Source: Pogona vitticeps | Lineage: Eukaryota > Chordata > Lepidosauria > Squamata > Agamidae | Direction of reading: 5' to 3' | Length of the DNA stretch: 64,000 nucleotides | Assembly (NCBI RefSeq): GCF_051106095.1 | Contig: NC_135787.1 | Coordinates: 176,697,501 to 176,761,500, forward strand | Part shown: positions 35,501 through 48,218 of the stretch, piece by piece | How positions within the stretch are numbered: position 1 is the stretch's first letter | How the letters are laid out: every line of letters begins with the position of its first letter | Made by a program: the position numbers and the translations under genes | Notes under the pieces: generated by a model | What the model was told of the DNA's origin: nothing | Seen by the model: only the letters and a program-made list of their open reading frames with translations | Database searches by the model: none

Positions 35501-36539
35501 GTTCTACCACTCTTTATCTTTGTGTAAAGCATGTTAACAATAAAAGGAGTCCTTTCTCTATAAATTGCAATTGGCTTGTTTCTCCTGGCACACATGGGAT
35601 ATTTTTAGGACTGCCAAGCCCCAAATCTACTCCAAGGGAGAGATGTTTGCCATCCCTGACTTTGCTATGAGTTTACTAAGGAGATCAACTCATCTGTTAA
35701 TGTGAAGCTATTGCAACTTTTTGGCATTTCAGCGGCTAAAATCCTGTTTGCACAGCCACTCCGCGTAAGGCTGATGACATTGTCAGCTGCAGCAGTTTAT
35801 TTGAAATTTTAAAAATTCCAATTGCATCTCCCTTAGGATCATGAGGAATCTTTAGGGAGGGGGTGCAGGTTAGGGAGAAATCTTTTATGTCCAAAAAAAA
35901 ATGACCAGTATGGAATTATTCTTATCAATGACAGAAATTTTTGGAAATCAGCTATCTTCTGAAGACAAAAGGGATCCTGTAGACACCTCAGGACATTCAG
36001 CAAGGAAATTGGAAATGCTGTATTTTTGAAAAATTGCTGAAAATTGATGATGTCATAAACTGCACACAGTGTAGCTGACAGAATTTCAGCCAGTGAAGCT
36101 AATACGAAGCAAAAGGTGTAGCTAATTTAAGTGTAAAATAGAGTTTCTTCCATAACGGATTGTGGATAAAGGCAAGGGAAAAATTTGTTCTAGTTACAAA
36201 AAGCTGTCTAAGGTAGTAAAAGAAGATAAGGATGATTTCTGGGTGTTCGTGCTAAAGTGAGACCTTAGAGTTATCTAGTGATTGAAGAAGGGAGACATCT
36301 GTTGTCTTGAAATGAAAAGCTAATTTTTTAAAAAAAAATGCCATTAATTTACTTCCAGTCCTTATTTGTGCAACTGTAACAAGCTGGATTTAGTTGCATG
36401 CATCTTAATGACAAGCCTTCCAGACCTTCAGCTTTGAAGGCAACTTTAAGACTGATAAACTTCCCTTCTCACTTTGAAATCTAATCTCTTTACTTTGCCT
36501 TTGTTCTACATAATAGCTCTTCCCTTTGAACAAACATGA

Positions 36540-36790
36540 AGGCGTCTTGTGGCACCTGCAAGGCTAACACATTTATTATGGCCTAATCCTTCAAGGATTA
36601 GAACCCCTTCCTCTCATGGAAACCGACTCTAGTCCCCAAATGTATATACTTTCATAACTCTTAGTTTTCAGAGATGTGATCATGTTAGTCTGTGCAAGCA
36701 TTTCAAGAAACGTAAAACAAAACAAAAAGATATTGTGGCACCTTAAAGAGTAACTGCTATATTTTAATGTAAACTTTCATGAAACACAGT
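36540..36790 (+). repeat. Dispersed repeat ('gcaccttaaagactaac' type), two pieces
   Basis: The words gtcttgtggcacctgcaagg, ctaacacatttattatggcc, and later catgttagtctgtgcaagca, ttgtggcaccttaaagagta, aactttcatgaaacacagtc recur in several places in the window. The family is unnamed here. Confidence 0.45.
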
Positions 36791-36799
36791 CTACTTCTT

Positions 36800-36920
36800 T
36801 GAACTGCAGAGCAGGAAGGGACCCCATGGAATCCAGCCCCCCTCAAGGAGGCACAGTGGGGAATTGAACTCCCAACTTCTGGTTCCACCGCTAGATGCCT
36901 AAGTTATCCAGCAGTTCCTT
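36800..36920 (-). mobile_element. tRNA-derived SINE (second family)
   Basis: The words actgcagagcaggaagggac, ggaatccagcccccctcaag and ggggaattgaactcccaact, ending gcctaagttatccagcag, are the reverse of the 32.17-kb copy. Confidence 0.65.
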
Positions 36921-36992
36921 GGACATTCGAGTTAGAATACAGAGACTACTACATGATAAAACACGAGTCTGTTACAGAGGATGGAAATATTA

Positions 36993-37264
36993 CAGTGGAC
37001 CCTCTACTTAAGGAATTAATCCGTATTGGAATGGTGGCTGCAAGTCGAAAAGTCTGTAGGTTGAATCTCCATTGACCTACAATGCATTGAAAACCGATTA
37101 ATCCCATAACCAGCGGTTTTTATTCTATTTTTGTTCCATTTTGGGTTTTTTCTGGTCTGTAAGTCAATTCTCCGGCTGCAAGTCGAATCTAAATTTTGCA
37201 GGCAGAGAAGTCTGTAACTCGAAAAGTCTGTAAGTCGAGCCGTCTGTATGTCGAGGGTCCACTG
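36993..37264. mobile_element. Tigger-derived MITE with matched ends
   Basis: It starts cagtggaccctctactta and ends atgtcgagggtccactg, and both sides carry TA. Internal words (gcaagtcgaaaagtctgtag, ctgtaagtcaattctccggc) echo the left part of the 8-kb Tigger. It is 272 bases long and non-coding, a typical internal-deletion derivative. Confidence 0.85.
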
Positions 37265-38109
37265 TACTTTATTAGACAGCATAGCCAGCCTGTGTTCTTA
37301 GAACACCCCAAGATTAATGTCTATTATGTTTGCTGTAACAGACTAACATGGCTGATATCCCTCTGCAACTAGCTAGCTTTCTAGGAAACCCTGAGACAAC
37401 CCATAATTGGCTATTTGTGACGGTCTTCCAAAAGCTCGCCTTGCCAGATGGAAATGGGTGTAGCATGAACTAAGCAAGATGAACTTTGTGTAAACTCAAC
37501 TTTTGGTAGATTGGGATCAGATCTACTCCTTAACTAATTTGCAAATGAATTGAGATAAAGGCTGCTAAACCACAGCTGCCAGATCTCTATCTAGACAGAC
37601 AAGGTTTCCCTTTGCTTCTAAACTAATCTAGTCCAGATCAGAGCAGAGAAGTTGCATAAAGAGAAGTAAAAGGATTTTGTGCCAATGCTTGGAAATTTGA
37701 AGACACAAGGGTTGGCCTTCATATCTTTGTTTACTGTTTGTCCTTCAAACAGGAGAAACATAAAGCATGTAGATTTTCTGAAAATTATTTGTTTACTTGT
37801 CTTTAATGGACACTGAAATCTTATTTGAATAAATAAATGTCTAACATCTGCTTTCATTAGCTTTACTTCCCTTTGGGATTTTTGCTTATGTTTCCTTTCT
37901 GTTGCTCCCAATTTTGAAAAGTGCTCCAAGTCCTGCTTTCAGCAATGTTAGATTGGCATCTCTAGTGACAGGACCTTCCCAGCAATTACTCTGACAATAC
38001 TCCATTTGAAAGTATACCTCATTACCTGATAGTATTTTGATAGCTGCCAACAGGAAGCACATGGAACTGTACTTCACACATTGGAGAGTGTGTCTAATTA
38101 TCTGCATTC

Positions 38110-38455
38110 TGCTTGATAGTAATAGTAGTAGCACTACTAGTAGTAATAATATGCCACCAAGTCAGTTCTAATTTATAGAGACCTTCCCAGGGTTTTCAAG
38201 GTAGGAAGTAAAAGCAATGGAAAGTGTGCTGCTTCTATACTGCCTCCTAGCGCTTAAAGTACTCTCTGGGGGGAGCAATGTTGGCTAACCTTGCTCCCCG
38301 CAACAAGCTAGGTACACAATTTACCAACCTCAGAAAGAAGGACGGCTGAGCAAACCTTGAGCTGGCTACCTAAACCTCTTGGGATCAAACTCAGGTCATG
38401 AGCAGAGTTTTGATTGCAATGCTGCAGTGTAACCACTGCACAACGAGGCTCCTAT
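38110..38455 (-). mobile_element. SINE pair: Sauria-type tail and L2/MIR-tailed SINE
   Basis: About 38140-38210 (ccaccaagtcagttctaatt, agagaccttcccagggtttt) is a Sauria-type SINE in reverse. About 38215-38455 (gtgtgctgcttctatactgc, gtaaccactgcacaacgagg) is a reversed tRNA SINE of the 11.1-kb family. Confidence 0.55.
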
Positions 38456-40104
38456 AGTTTAGCAGTCCCTCCTGATGGCTCTCTGTGATTATGCAGTTTG
38501 TCTAAGAGCTCAGAACCTCATTAGCCACAGATGTTTTGAGTGATCTTGGCCGGCTCTTATCCCAAGAGGCACAATGGAGATTTGAAGACATGGCACTTGG
38601 CTCCACAGGCAGATTTTTCAACCTCCCGAGTTGCACAAGCATATATCTTGCATTTTACGGGCAAATTGCCTAACATCCTATGCTGAAGTAGATGGGGAAA
38701 GGTGTAGAGAGTATCTTTGTGTGAGCTTCACCTATCTTTTTAGGATTCCGAACCATGAGTGCTGAGGCAGCCCTATCAGGGAGTGTAGAAAAAGCTTTTC
38801 TTTTGAGGCCGACATTTTAAATCATATTTTCACTGACAACGCACCAAACAAGCTGTGGTTCACTTCTATGTGAGGAAGCAAAGGGGTGTTGTGACATTTG
38901 ATTGCAGAGAGAGCCAAGTGGCCTTAGTGCCCCTGGGGACTCGGCCACGTGTTTGTTTATATCTACATAGTTCTTCCCAGGAATGTGTCTCGGTTACAAC
39001 TGATTGGGATGGAATGTTGGCAACCAGTTTCTGTATGTAAAGGTCATTTAGCACAAGTGGGTCCTGCAATGAAATGTTGCACTGTCTCCTGTCTCTTGAC
39101 ATGTTCAGAACTCCTTTGCAGTACTGGAGGTTGGGTGGAGAAGATGGCCCCATGTGGTGTTTTTAAAAGTTTTTTAAAAAAAATTTTAATGCCTCTCCAA
39201 ACTTCAAATCTATGCTGGCACATATCTCAGCAATTCTAGCTTTGCTCCAGTCTTATCAGCGCTCCCCTCCTGAATTTGCTGTAAGTGGGAGTGATAACAT
39301 GGATCAAACTCATCCTAGATCTCAGAATAACTTTTTGTTCTTGTAAAAATCCTGTGAAATAGAGCAAAGGTGAAGTTTTCAAAGAGGTAATCGAGAGCCT
39401 GTTTCAGTGTGTGTAAGAAAACCAGAAAGTTGTGTCTCAGCTTCCCCTTTTTCCTGTGTTGTAAAGAAGTGAGTTGCAATCTTTGAAGGCTCTCACTGAA
39501 ATAAATCTGTCATTCTCAAAGATACCACAACACTTCGGTTTCCTTCTACATGTTGAAGCTAAGACACGTTACCACCGAGTCCTGCTATTCTGTCAGCTAT
39601 ACTTCGGTTTCAAGGTTGTGCCGGTTTTTATAGTCCCTGCTAAGCATTCTCATTTTGGATTCGCCTCGCCCAGGCAGTGGGAAATAAAGGAAGGCTTTTG
39701 AAAAGCTAACTGCCTTTGGAAGAGAATATGCCTGAGATTTTTAGTGTACAGTAGATCAGATTTGGACAACCTCAGCAAGACTGAGGGCCATTTTTCAGAT
39801 TTTCTGGACTACTAGGGGCTTTACTCCCTAATATTGGTATTTAATGTTGTTTTTCCTGTTCTTTTATTTGATGCAGTGGTTAACGAAAATTATTATTGTG
39901 TAATTATTATTATACAGGTTTTGGTAACTGGAAAAAAATGTTTAACTAAAAAAAATGGGGTTAACTGAAAAGGCTTATGGCCTCTGAACGACATTTTCTT
40001 CATTCCTGGTGCATGCAAACATGCTCCTATGCATGTACTGTATGGCAGACACACAAGAAGAAGGAAATAGACAAACCACATGGGTTACTATTATTATTGT
40101 TGTT

Positions 40105-40335
40105 GTTTCAACTTTTATACTATTCCATGGTACTTAAAAAAACCTCTCTGGGCAGTTTACAACATAATCAAGGAACACTTTACTCCTCCACCAAGTACTC
40201 AGTTTTCTAATCTTGGAAGGATGCAAGACTTAGTCAGCTTGAACTGGCTACCTGAACCCGTTGGGATTGAAGTCACGTTGTGAGCAGAGGCTTGACTGCA
40301 TGGCTGCACTTTAACCACAACTCCACAGGGCTCGC
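40105..40335 (-). mobile_element. tRNA-derived SINE with L2/MIR-like tail
   Basis: The words ctctctgggcagtttacaac, acttagtcagcttgaactgg and ctttaaccacaactccacag are the reverse of the 11.1-kb SINE family. Confidence 0.6.
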
Positions 40336-43300
40336 TTATCCTGCATGTTTTTTTTTTTTCTTAATATTAAGATTTACCTGGCAATCAGAAAAAGGCATTA
40401 GACATTTTCTTGGATAATAAAATATTTGAAACCTACAGAGTCACTGCTCCCCAGTTCCTTGCAAATCTGCATTACAGAGCAATGTCAATAATTTCAAAAG
40501 GAATTGTATGTTTTTTCCATTTCAGGGGCTAACTCTGAAGCTGCTTTACTCTTCCACCCTAGGTGAACGTAGCTTCCCAGGGAACAATCGTGGACTTAGT
40601 TCACTAAGAGATAAGAAACCAATTCATTCATAACCCCGATTAAGATGATGAATGCTTTAAGCCCTAATCTGTATAGGCTTAAATTGAAATCTCAGTTAAC
40701 AGCTGATCATCTGGAAAACCATTCTTAAGGATTATCACTTTCTAATCTAATCTGAGGCTGGAAGTTACATAGATGCCATCACAACAGACCGCAGTATGTG
40801 TCGTTCTTGAGTGGCATCCTATGTTTGCTGATCAGTGGCACGGTATGCAATAATTCATCTGCTATGGAAATTGCTGACCTCTTCACCCTAAACTCACACC
40901 TCTATCATTACCTTCCAGTGCCCTCCATTATACCTGTAGTCTGTTATTTAAATTGCAAGCCTGAAGACACGGCCAGTGCATTTTGCTGTATCAGCTATAC
41001 AGCACCTAGTTTGTATAGGCAGTCCAGCAGCTTTTCCTCAGAGTTGCTCAGGCTTCCCTTTGCATCCTGAAGGATACAGACAAATTAGCAAGCATGGACG
41101 TACAAACGTGAACACCATCCACAGACACAAACATGACCAGGAATTTAACTTCAACACTGGCATTGAGACATTGTCTTCCACTGCCCCTGAGGGCAGCAAG
41201 CTGCTTTGGGAGGTGCAGAATAGGCCATGTGAGGGGGTGACTTCATTGACATATAAGGCAGGAAATGCTTCAGACTGGAACACTTAGATTCACAGTTTTT
41301 TCCACTAACTACACAACATTCAAGTCTATGCAGATCAGCCCAGAATTCCCCCCCTCCCACCAGCCCACAGCTTTTTCCTCTGTCACTGGGGCTCCTTTTT
41401 GGACAGTGAATGCATATGTGTTGATATGGATGGTGTGACTGCTTGAGCCAATCTGGAGTAATTTGTAGCTTTTCTGTCTGAAGTAATTCCACACAGTTAA
41501 AGTGAGAGAAGCCATGCACCAGAGGAACTGGCTGTAGTTCAAATACTCTTCTTCCCAAACCTGGTGCCTCAATCTGTTTGTTTTCTTCTTTCCTTTCTCT
41601 TCTGTTCCATTCCATTCTGTTTCTTTTCTTTCTTTCTTTTAAAAGCTTGTCACCCTATAGGTAGGGCTATTAGGTGACCACAAAGGGAGAAAAAAAGAGG
41701 AAACATTCAGCAGACAAAGAGGAGGAAGTTATCAGTCAACCCTGTTTGACTGATAAAGGTAGCCCTGTTCCACCCATGCTTTCTGCAGATCTGGACGGCT
41801 AAGGCAGAGCTACCTGAACAACCTGCAAACAAGGCTGAGTGCCAATTTCCTCCCCTTTCTCTGCTCTTTCTTGTGCAGTTGCAAATTAACCCAGGGAAAT
41901 GCAACTTCCTGGGTGCAACTTCACAGCAGACCCATTCACATTTTCCCTCTGTGGCGTCACACCCTGACACACCACACAGCTCTATCCTCCAACAGGAAGA
42001 AATCACCAGATGATTCACAGTAAGTAGTTAGAGGGCTGCCACAACCTGAGATGGTTTCCTGAGTCCGCTTTCCAAGTCCTCCGTAGTATAATGTATGAGG
42101 CATGAGAGGGAGGGCAGCTGAATAAGCAGTGCTCCTTTTTTTTTTGTACTAAATAGATATGGACAGAAAAGGGTAGAGTTAATCAATCCTAGACACAACT
42201 TTGAAGATGGCAACTGGATGTGCTTATCTATCAGACAACATCACAACATCAGTGCGTGGTTGCAATCACAGAATGCAGGCATTATAAAACTAAAGTATAA
42301 GTGTCAAGTCTCCGCCCTTAAAAACAACATGGTGACATGGCAAAGAATAGTGGGCTACAGTTTGAATGCCAGTTGTTTTGCTGTTCCTGCTTTTCCTGAC
42401 ATTGGACCAATGCCATCAAAATTTGCACAGGTTGTTGTAGGTACCTGTGGGTGGCAGGGTCAAGAATTAGGCCCTCCTCATCAGTTGCAGATAGGCAGCA
42501 CGAGGCAATTTACACCTATGTCCAGCACCAATTTAATAGATTGTTGCGTCTTGTTGGTGGAACAGCATGTGATTTTCCTAGTGCTTTCAGTCAAAGTGCA
42601 TGTCGCTTACTGTGGCACACGATGCAGAAAATCTCACAAGCACTTTGCTCATCTGGAAGTGGAAATCTAATAATAGCAAATTAAATAGATAAGAATGTTA
42701 TGCCCTTTTGTGACACCTGAAGTCAGCTGCCTGAAGCAACGGTCTCATTCTGCCTAGTAGTAGGACCAGCCCTGCATGTGTGAACAGGTCCTGCCTCACT
42801 GGCCACGCCTGCTTATTGAACAGGAAAGCCAGTTAGTTAGACTGAAATACTTTTTCTAGCCTTTTATTTGAAAATACAGTATCCAGTAAGGGGAAGGCCC
42901 GAGCCTATTCTTAACTTTGTATTTTCTTAACGTTTTAACCAAATAACCACTTTCATTGCTGCTTTCTATCTACTGCCAGGGCAGTTGCTAACAGCTTTGC
43001 AGTCTTGAGAGAGTTACACAAAATCTACTTTCGTTGCATGTAGACAAATAATCCATTTTAATCAACAGACTTGATTTGCTAGGGACCTTATGTCTATATA
43101 CAGAGCCTGGGAGAATTTTATTTCTAAATTAAAACAGAAATCAGATTGTAACCAAGGAAATAGAACAACAGCTAAAAACCAGTTGACCTTCCAGAACACT
43201 GGAGATAAAATGTGCTATCTCTTTCGCTTAGTGTTTTTTTTTTCTTTGTTCTTTTCTTTTCGGTAGGATTACTTAACCTACCAGGTATGGATGGAACAAG

Positions 43301-43580
43301 TCATTAACTTTCTGTTCTGACCCACACATGTCTCCTTTCTAATCTACAAGAATTTGCTGATGGCCTTTAAAGCAGTCATCTGTCTGATTCTGGTGGGGAT
43401 TAATGAAGTACTGAATCCTCTGGTTTATTGCTGAGAAATTCCAAAGCATGGCAAGAAGGGAGTAGGAATTGGCTATAACTGTAGCAGCAACAGAGGAGCA
43501 GGTAGCAGTGTGTCAATGCAGGGTGAAAAAGTTAACCCTAGCAATGCAAGAATCAACAACTGTATTTTTCCATTGGGCAT
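40336..43580. other. Intron 1, no recognised feature
   Basis: The frames near 41151-41615 and 42218-42684 show no motif, signal peptide or splice context that I can support. No transposon end was recognised. Confidence 0.35.
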
Positions 43581-43588
43581 TTGCTCCA

Positions 43589-43624
43589 CGAAAATAAATA
43601 AATAAATAAATAAATAAATAAAAT
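43589..43624. repeat. (AAAT)n microsatellite
   Basis: About nine AAAT units. Confidence 0.9.
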
Positions 43625-43760
43625 AGCCTCGAGCAAGTATAATCTTGTATACCATTGGTTTCCAGTCTGGAATCCATGCCCCCAAGGAATAGTCGGAAAA
43701 ATTCAAAGGTGGCATGTGAGATTATGTGATTTTCATTTTAAAAAAGAGAAGGGGTTAAAA

Positions 43761-44060
43761 TTCGGGGTGGGCAATTAATTTCTATAGGGGGGGCACTTGA
43801 AAAATCTGAACTGTGTTCGGGGGCCGAACAAACTTTACTTAAAAATAAAATGAAACAGTGATGTTATGATTGTTTTTATTTTAAACTTTTTAATCTTCAC
43901 AAATACTAAAGAGGTTTTTGCGGCAAGTTAAAGATAAGCAGCTGATCAACTTTAGACAAAAAAGCTATAAATGGTTTTGATATTCAAAACTGTCTGCGGG
44001 CCGGACAGGAGCGGCTCACGGGCTGTATGCGGCCCTTGGGCCGTACTTTGTCCAGGTCTG
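43761..44060. mobile_element. Non-autonomous hAT (Charlie-like) element
   Basis: The left part (ttcggggtgggcaattaatt) and the right part (cgggctgtatgcggcccttg, gggccgtactttgtccaggt) match the ends of Charlie-type hAT elements, which read 'gggccgcatgcggcccgcgg'. The 8-base flanks ggttaaaa and ggttaaat match at 7 of 8 positions. The interior is AT-rich and non-coding. Confidence 0.65.
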
Positions 44061-44811
44061 GGTTAAATCAATTTAAATATGTATAATGTCTGTTGTTGTT
44101 TAGTCGTTAAGTCGTGTCCGACTTTTCGTGACCCCATGGACCAGAGCTTGCCTGGCCCTCCTGTCTTCCACTGCCTCCAAGAGATTGGTCAAATTCATGT
44201 TGGTAGCTTCAATGACACTGTCCAACCATCTCGTCCTCTGCCGTCCCCTTCTTCTCTTGCCTTCACACTTTCCCAGCATCAGGGTCTTTCCCAGGGTGTC
44301 TTCTCCTCTCATGAGATTGCTAAAGTATTGGAGCATCAGCTTCAGGATCTGTCCTTCCAGTGAGCACTCAGGGTTGATCTCCTTCAAAATGGATAGGTTT
44401 GTTCCTCTTTGCAGTCCAGGGGACTCTCAAGAGTCTCCTCGAGGTCCACATACTGCTGAAGCCTACCTTGGAGGATTTTGAGCATAACCTTGCTAGCGGG
44501 TGAAATGAGTTCAATTGTACGGTAGTTGGAGCATTCTTTGGCACTGTCCTTCTTTGGGATTGGGATGTAGACTGATCTTTTCCAATCCTCTGGCCACTGC
44601 TGAGTTTTCCATACTTGCTGGCATATTGAATATAGCACCTTGTGTCATCTTTTAAGGTTTTAAATAGTTCCACTAGAATGGCATCACCTCTATTGGCCTT
44701 GTTGTTAGCCATGCTTTCTAAGGCCCACTTGACTTCGCTGTCGAAGATGTCTGGCTCAAGGTCAGCAACTACACTATCTGGGTTGTCCAGGACATTCAAA
44801 TCTTTCTGGTA

Positions 44812-45417
44812 CTGTATATGTATAGTGGTGCCCCACATAGCAACGATAATCCGTACACCAAAATTGTCGCTATACGGATTCGTCGCTATGTGAAATAAAA
44901 AGGCCCATAGGAATGCATTAAAACCCATTTAATGTGTTCCTATGGGCAAAAACCTCACTGATATGCGAAAATTCTTCATACGGCCGCCATTTTCGCTGCC
45001 CGATAAGCGAGGAATCGGCGCGAAAACACAGTGGGCGGCCATTTTTTTAACCTGGCGGCCATTTTGGAACTGCTGATCAGCTGTTAGAAAAACATTGCCA
45101 TGCGAAAATCGGTAAGCGAAACAGCTTACCGAGCATCGCAAAGCGATTTTTAACTATCTAAATCATCGCAATGCGATCGCTTTTGCGATCGCAAAACTTA
45201 ATTGCTATGCGGATTCGTCATTAAATGGAGCGCCCGTTAAGCGAGGCACCACTGTATTCTCGAAGGCTTTCAGGGCCGGGATCTGATGGTTTTTGTGTGT
45301 TTTTCGCATGGACTGAGTCCCTACTCCAGTCCTCTGAAGATGCCTGCCACAGAGACTGGCGAAATGTCAGGAAGAACAACCTTCAGAACACGGCCAAAGA
45401 GCCCGAAAAACCCACAA
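44812..45417. mobile_element. Unclassified repeat inserted in BovB, with 10-bp target duplication
   Basis: The 10 bases ctttctggta occur at 44802-44811 and 45418-45427, and BovB text continues across them. Inside are ctgtatatg, a TA-flanked MITE, and then tctcgaaggctttcagggcc, tgaagatgcctgccacagag, ggcgaaatgtcaggaagaac and gagcccgaaaaacccacaa. This wording is very common in lizard genomes, perhaps as a Penelope-type or related retroposon end. The family is uncertain. Confidence 0.65.
44823..45254. mobile_element. TA-flanked MITE nested in the repeat above
   Basis: The ends tagtggtgccccacatagca and taagcgaggcaccactg are inverted and flanked by TA. The interior repeats gccattttnngctg and tgcgaaaatcgg words. 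It is a relative of the 32.5-kb MITE. Confidence 0.8.
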
Positions 45418-46904
45418 CTTTCTGGTATAATTCCTCTGTGTATTCTTGCCACCTCTTCTTGGTGTCTTCTGCTTCTGTTAGGTCCCTCTCATTTTTGTCC
45501 TTTATCATGACCATCTTTGCACAAAATGTTCCTTTAATACAGTATCTCCAATTTTCTTGAACAGATCTCTAGTTTTTCCCTTTCTATTATTTTTCTCTAT
45601 TTCTTTGCACTGTTCATCTAAGAAGACCCTCTTGTCTCTCCTTGTTGTTCTTTGGAAGTCTGCATTTATTTTTCTGTGACTTTCCTTATCTCCCTTGCAT
45701 TTTGTTTCCCTTCTCTGCTGTTTATTAGGCCTCATTGGACAGCCATTTTGCTTTCTTGCTTTTCCTTTTCTTTGGGATGGTTTTTGTTGCTGCCTCCTGT
45801 ACCGTGTTACGAGCCTCCATCCATAGTTCTTCAGGCACTCTGTCCACCAAATCTAGTTCCTTAAATCTGTTCTTCACTTCCACTGTGTATTCATAAGGGA
45901 TTGGGGTTAGATTGTACATGACTAGCCCAGTGGTTTTTCCTGCTTTCTTCAGTTTAAGCTGGAGTTTTGCTATAAGAAGCTTATGATCCGAGCCACAATC
46001 AGCTTCAGATCTTGTTTCTGCTGACTGTATAGAGCTTCTCCATCTTTGGCTACAGAGAATATAATCAATCTGATTATGATATTACCCATCTGGTGATTTC
46101 CATGTGTAGAGTCGCCTCTTGTGTTGTTGGAAAAGAGTGTTTGTGATGACCAGCTTGTTCTCTTGACAAAACTCTATTAGCCTTTGCCTTGCTTCGTTTT
46201 GAGCTCCAAGGCCAAACTTCCTTGTTGTTCCTTTTATCTCTTGACTCCCTACTTTAGCATTCCAATCCCCTAGAATGAGAAGAACATCTTTCTTTGGTGT
46301 CTGTTCTAGAAGGTGTTGTAAGTCTTCATAAAATTGGTCAATTTCAGTCTCCTCAGCATTGGTGGTTGGTGTATAAACCTGGATTACTGTGACGTTGAAA
46401 AGTCTGCCTTGAATTCGTATGAAATCATTCTATCATTTTTGAGATTGCATCCCATTACAGCTTTCCCCACTTTTTTGTTTACTATGAGGGGTATTCAATT
46501 CCTTCTACAGGATTCTTGCCCACAATAGTAGATATGAGAATCATCTGAATTGAATTCACCCATTTCCATCCATTTTAGTTCACTGACGCTCAGGATGTCA
46601 ATGTTTATTCTTGCCATCTCCTGTTTGACTACATCCAGGTTACCAAGGTTCATAGATCTTACATTCCAGGTTCCTGTGCAGTATTTTTCTTTGCATAATT
46701 GGACTTTCCTTTCACTTCCAGGCATGTCCGCAGCTGAGCGTCCTTTTGGCTTTGGCCCAACCGCTTCATTAGCACTGGAGCTTCTTGCACTTGTCCTCCG
46801 CTATTCCTCAGTAGCATGTTGGACGCCTTCCAACCTGAGGGGCTCATCTTCCAGCATCTAATAGCTGTCTCTACTAGAATTTAAAATGCTTCAAGAAAAC
46901 TACT

Positions 46905-47112
46905 TATTTTTTAACCTTGTGGCTCAGAGGTTAAACTGCAGTACTGCAGTCAAAGCTCTGCTTACAACCTGAGTTCGATCCCTACAGATTCAGGTAGTTG
47001 GCTCAAGATTGACTGAAGCCTTCCATCCTTATGAGATTAGTAAATTTAATACCCAGCTCATGGAGTAGGGGTGGGGAATGTGTGGCCTGCACAATTAAAT
47101 TGTAAACCTATA
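46905..47112 (+). mobile_element. tRNA-derived SINE with L2/MIR-like tail
   Basis: The head accttgtggctcagaggtta and a B-box-like gagttcgatccc are followed by cttccatccttatgagatta and gcctgcacaattaaattgta. This is the plus-strand form of the 11.1-kb family. Confidence 0.65.
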
Positions 47113-48218
47113 GAGCAACAAAATTAATATTCCTTGCTCACTGAGATAGTAATTCAAAACAACTATTAGTTTTCAAGTTCTAATTACAATTGTATGTGCA
47201 AGAATTAGTACCATGAATTCCAAGGCTTCATTATGTATGAAGGCTTAAATATATTAGTTGCTGTTTTGTTCTCTAATTGCACAATGCCTCCATTTTTAAC
47301 TTGACTGTCAGAGCTTTGGGAAATGCAGTACTGAAGAGATTCTGTGTGCTTTCTTTTGGAATAACCTGGCTCTTTAAAAAGCCTATGTATGACTTCTCAT
47401 TGCTTGAGCAAGGTGAACCCAAACCAGAAGTATCCAGCAAAGGTATACCGGCTGAAGAAAAACATCAGCATGTGATGGAGTGAAAAAAGTTTTAGACTTG
47501 GATAGAAAAAAATGAATTTGCGCTTCAGGGCAGTTTTGCTAAAGTCACATTCCTTGAACCTGAACACAAGCTGGAAAGATTTATATTACAAAATCTTTAT
47601 TTTTTCTGAAGTTTGTGATGCAGGGCAGCCCCCAAAAAAGTGTGTGTGGGGGTGTCATGTGACTCACATATTTGAAAAAGTGTGCAGAAAAGTATATATT
47701 CTGGAAAATGCAGAAACACTTTCTTCAATTGGAAAATGCATTCTTAAAAATCACTCAAAATGTTTAAAAACACATACAAAGATGTATATATTTGTTTATG
47801 TGAACTGGAAAAATAATAATTTCCTATCTAAAGAAGAAGCAAGATGAATCACAATTAGTGAAAAGTTGGGAACCAGTCAAGACTGATATGGACCCATTTT
47901 CCATTTCCTAGTAGGAAGACTTGTTTTCAAGCTATGCTGAAATGTGAAATTCACCATGTAGCGTTACTCAGTCTTTCCTAACTTAGGCCCAAACTAGATG
48001 GTATTGCACTAGCATCACAACTCTCAGAAGTTGTAAAAGACATGTGAGAGATCTAGAGCAAGATTAACTCACTTAACATTTTACAAATTAGCTTGTTTTT
48101 GTTTTTTGATTCATCAGGAATTAAACATGGGGTGTATTCGCAAGTTTGGTTGTGCTTGGAAGGAATGGCATGTTTAGAGAGAAACCATCACAGGGAACAG
48201 GTGTTGTCCTTGACCTCT

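Larger units (their letters stand above)
44091..46862 (-). mobile_element. BovB LINE spanning both ends, with internal deletion and nested insertions
   Basis: On the minus strand it starts near 46862 with leader sequence. Then comes the apurinic-endonuclease-like start (YCTGTWNVRSMNLGNLDVVK, MARINIDILSVSELKWMEMG, HIYYCGQES), then the linker (NRFKELDLVDRVPEELWMEA) and YQKDLNVLDNPDSVVADLEP. It then jumps at about 44443 from the start of the reverse transcriptase (GRLQQYVD) directly to the C-terminal LLRVPWTAKR block, so motifs A to E are missing. The 3' end and TTG tail are at 44091. Compared with the copy at 60.8-62.2 kb, roughly 0.8-0.9 kb is lost. Positions 44812-45417 are foreign insertions. 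Confidence 0.85.

Noticed and set aside
41151-41615. A 154-codon minus-strand frame
   Set aside because: Low complexity in parts, no domain words, and it sits in the middle of intron 1 on the opposite strand.
42218-42684. A 150-codon frame and an overlapping 77-codon frame
   Set aside because: No conserved motif, no splice context and no codon pattern unlike its neighbours. It may be an old transposon remnant, but I cannot support a family.
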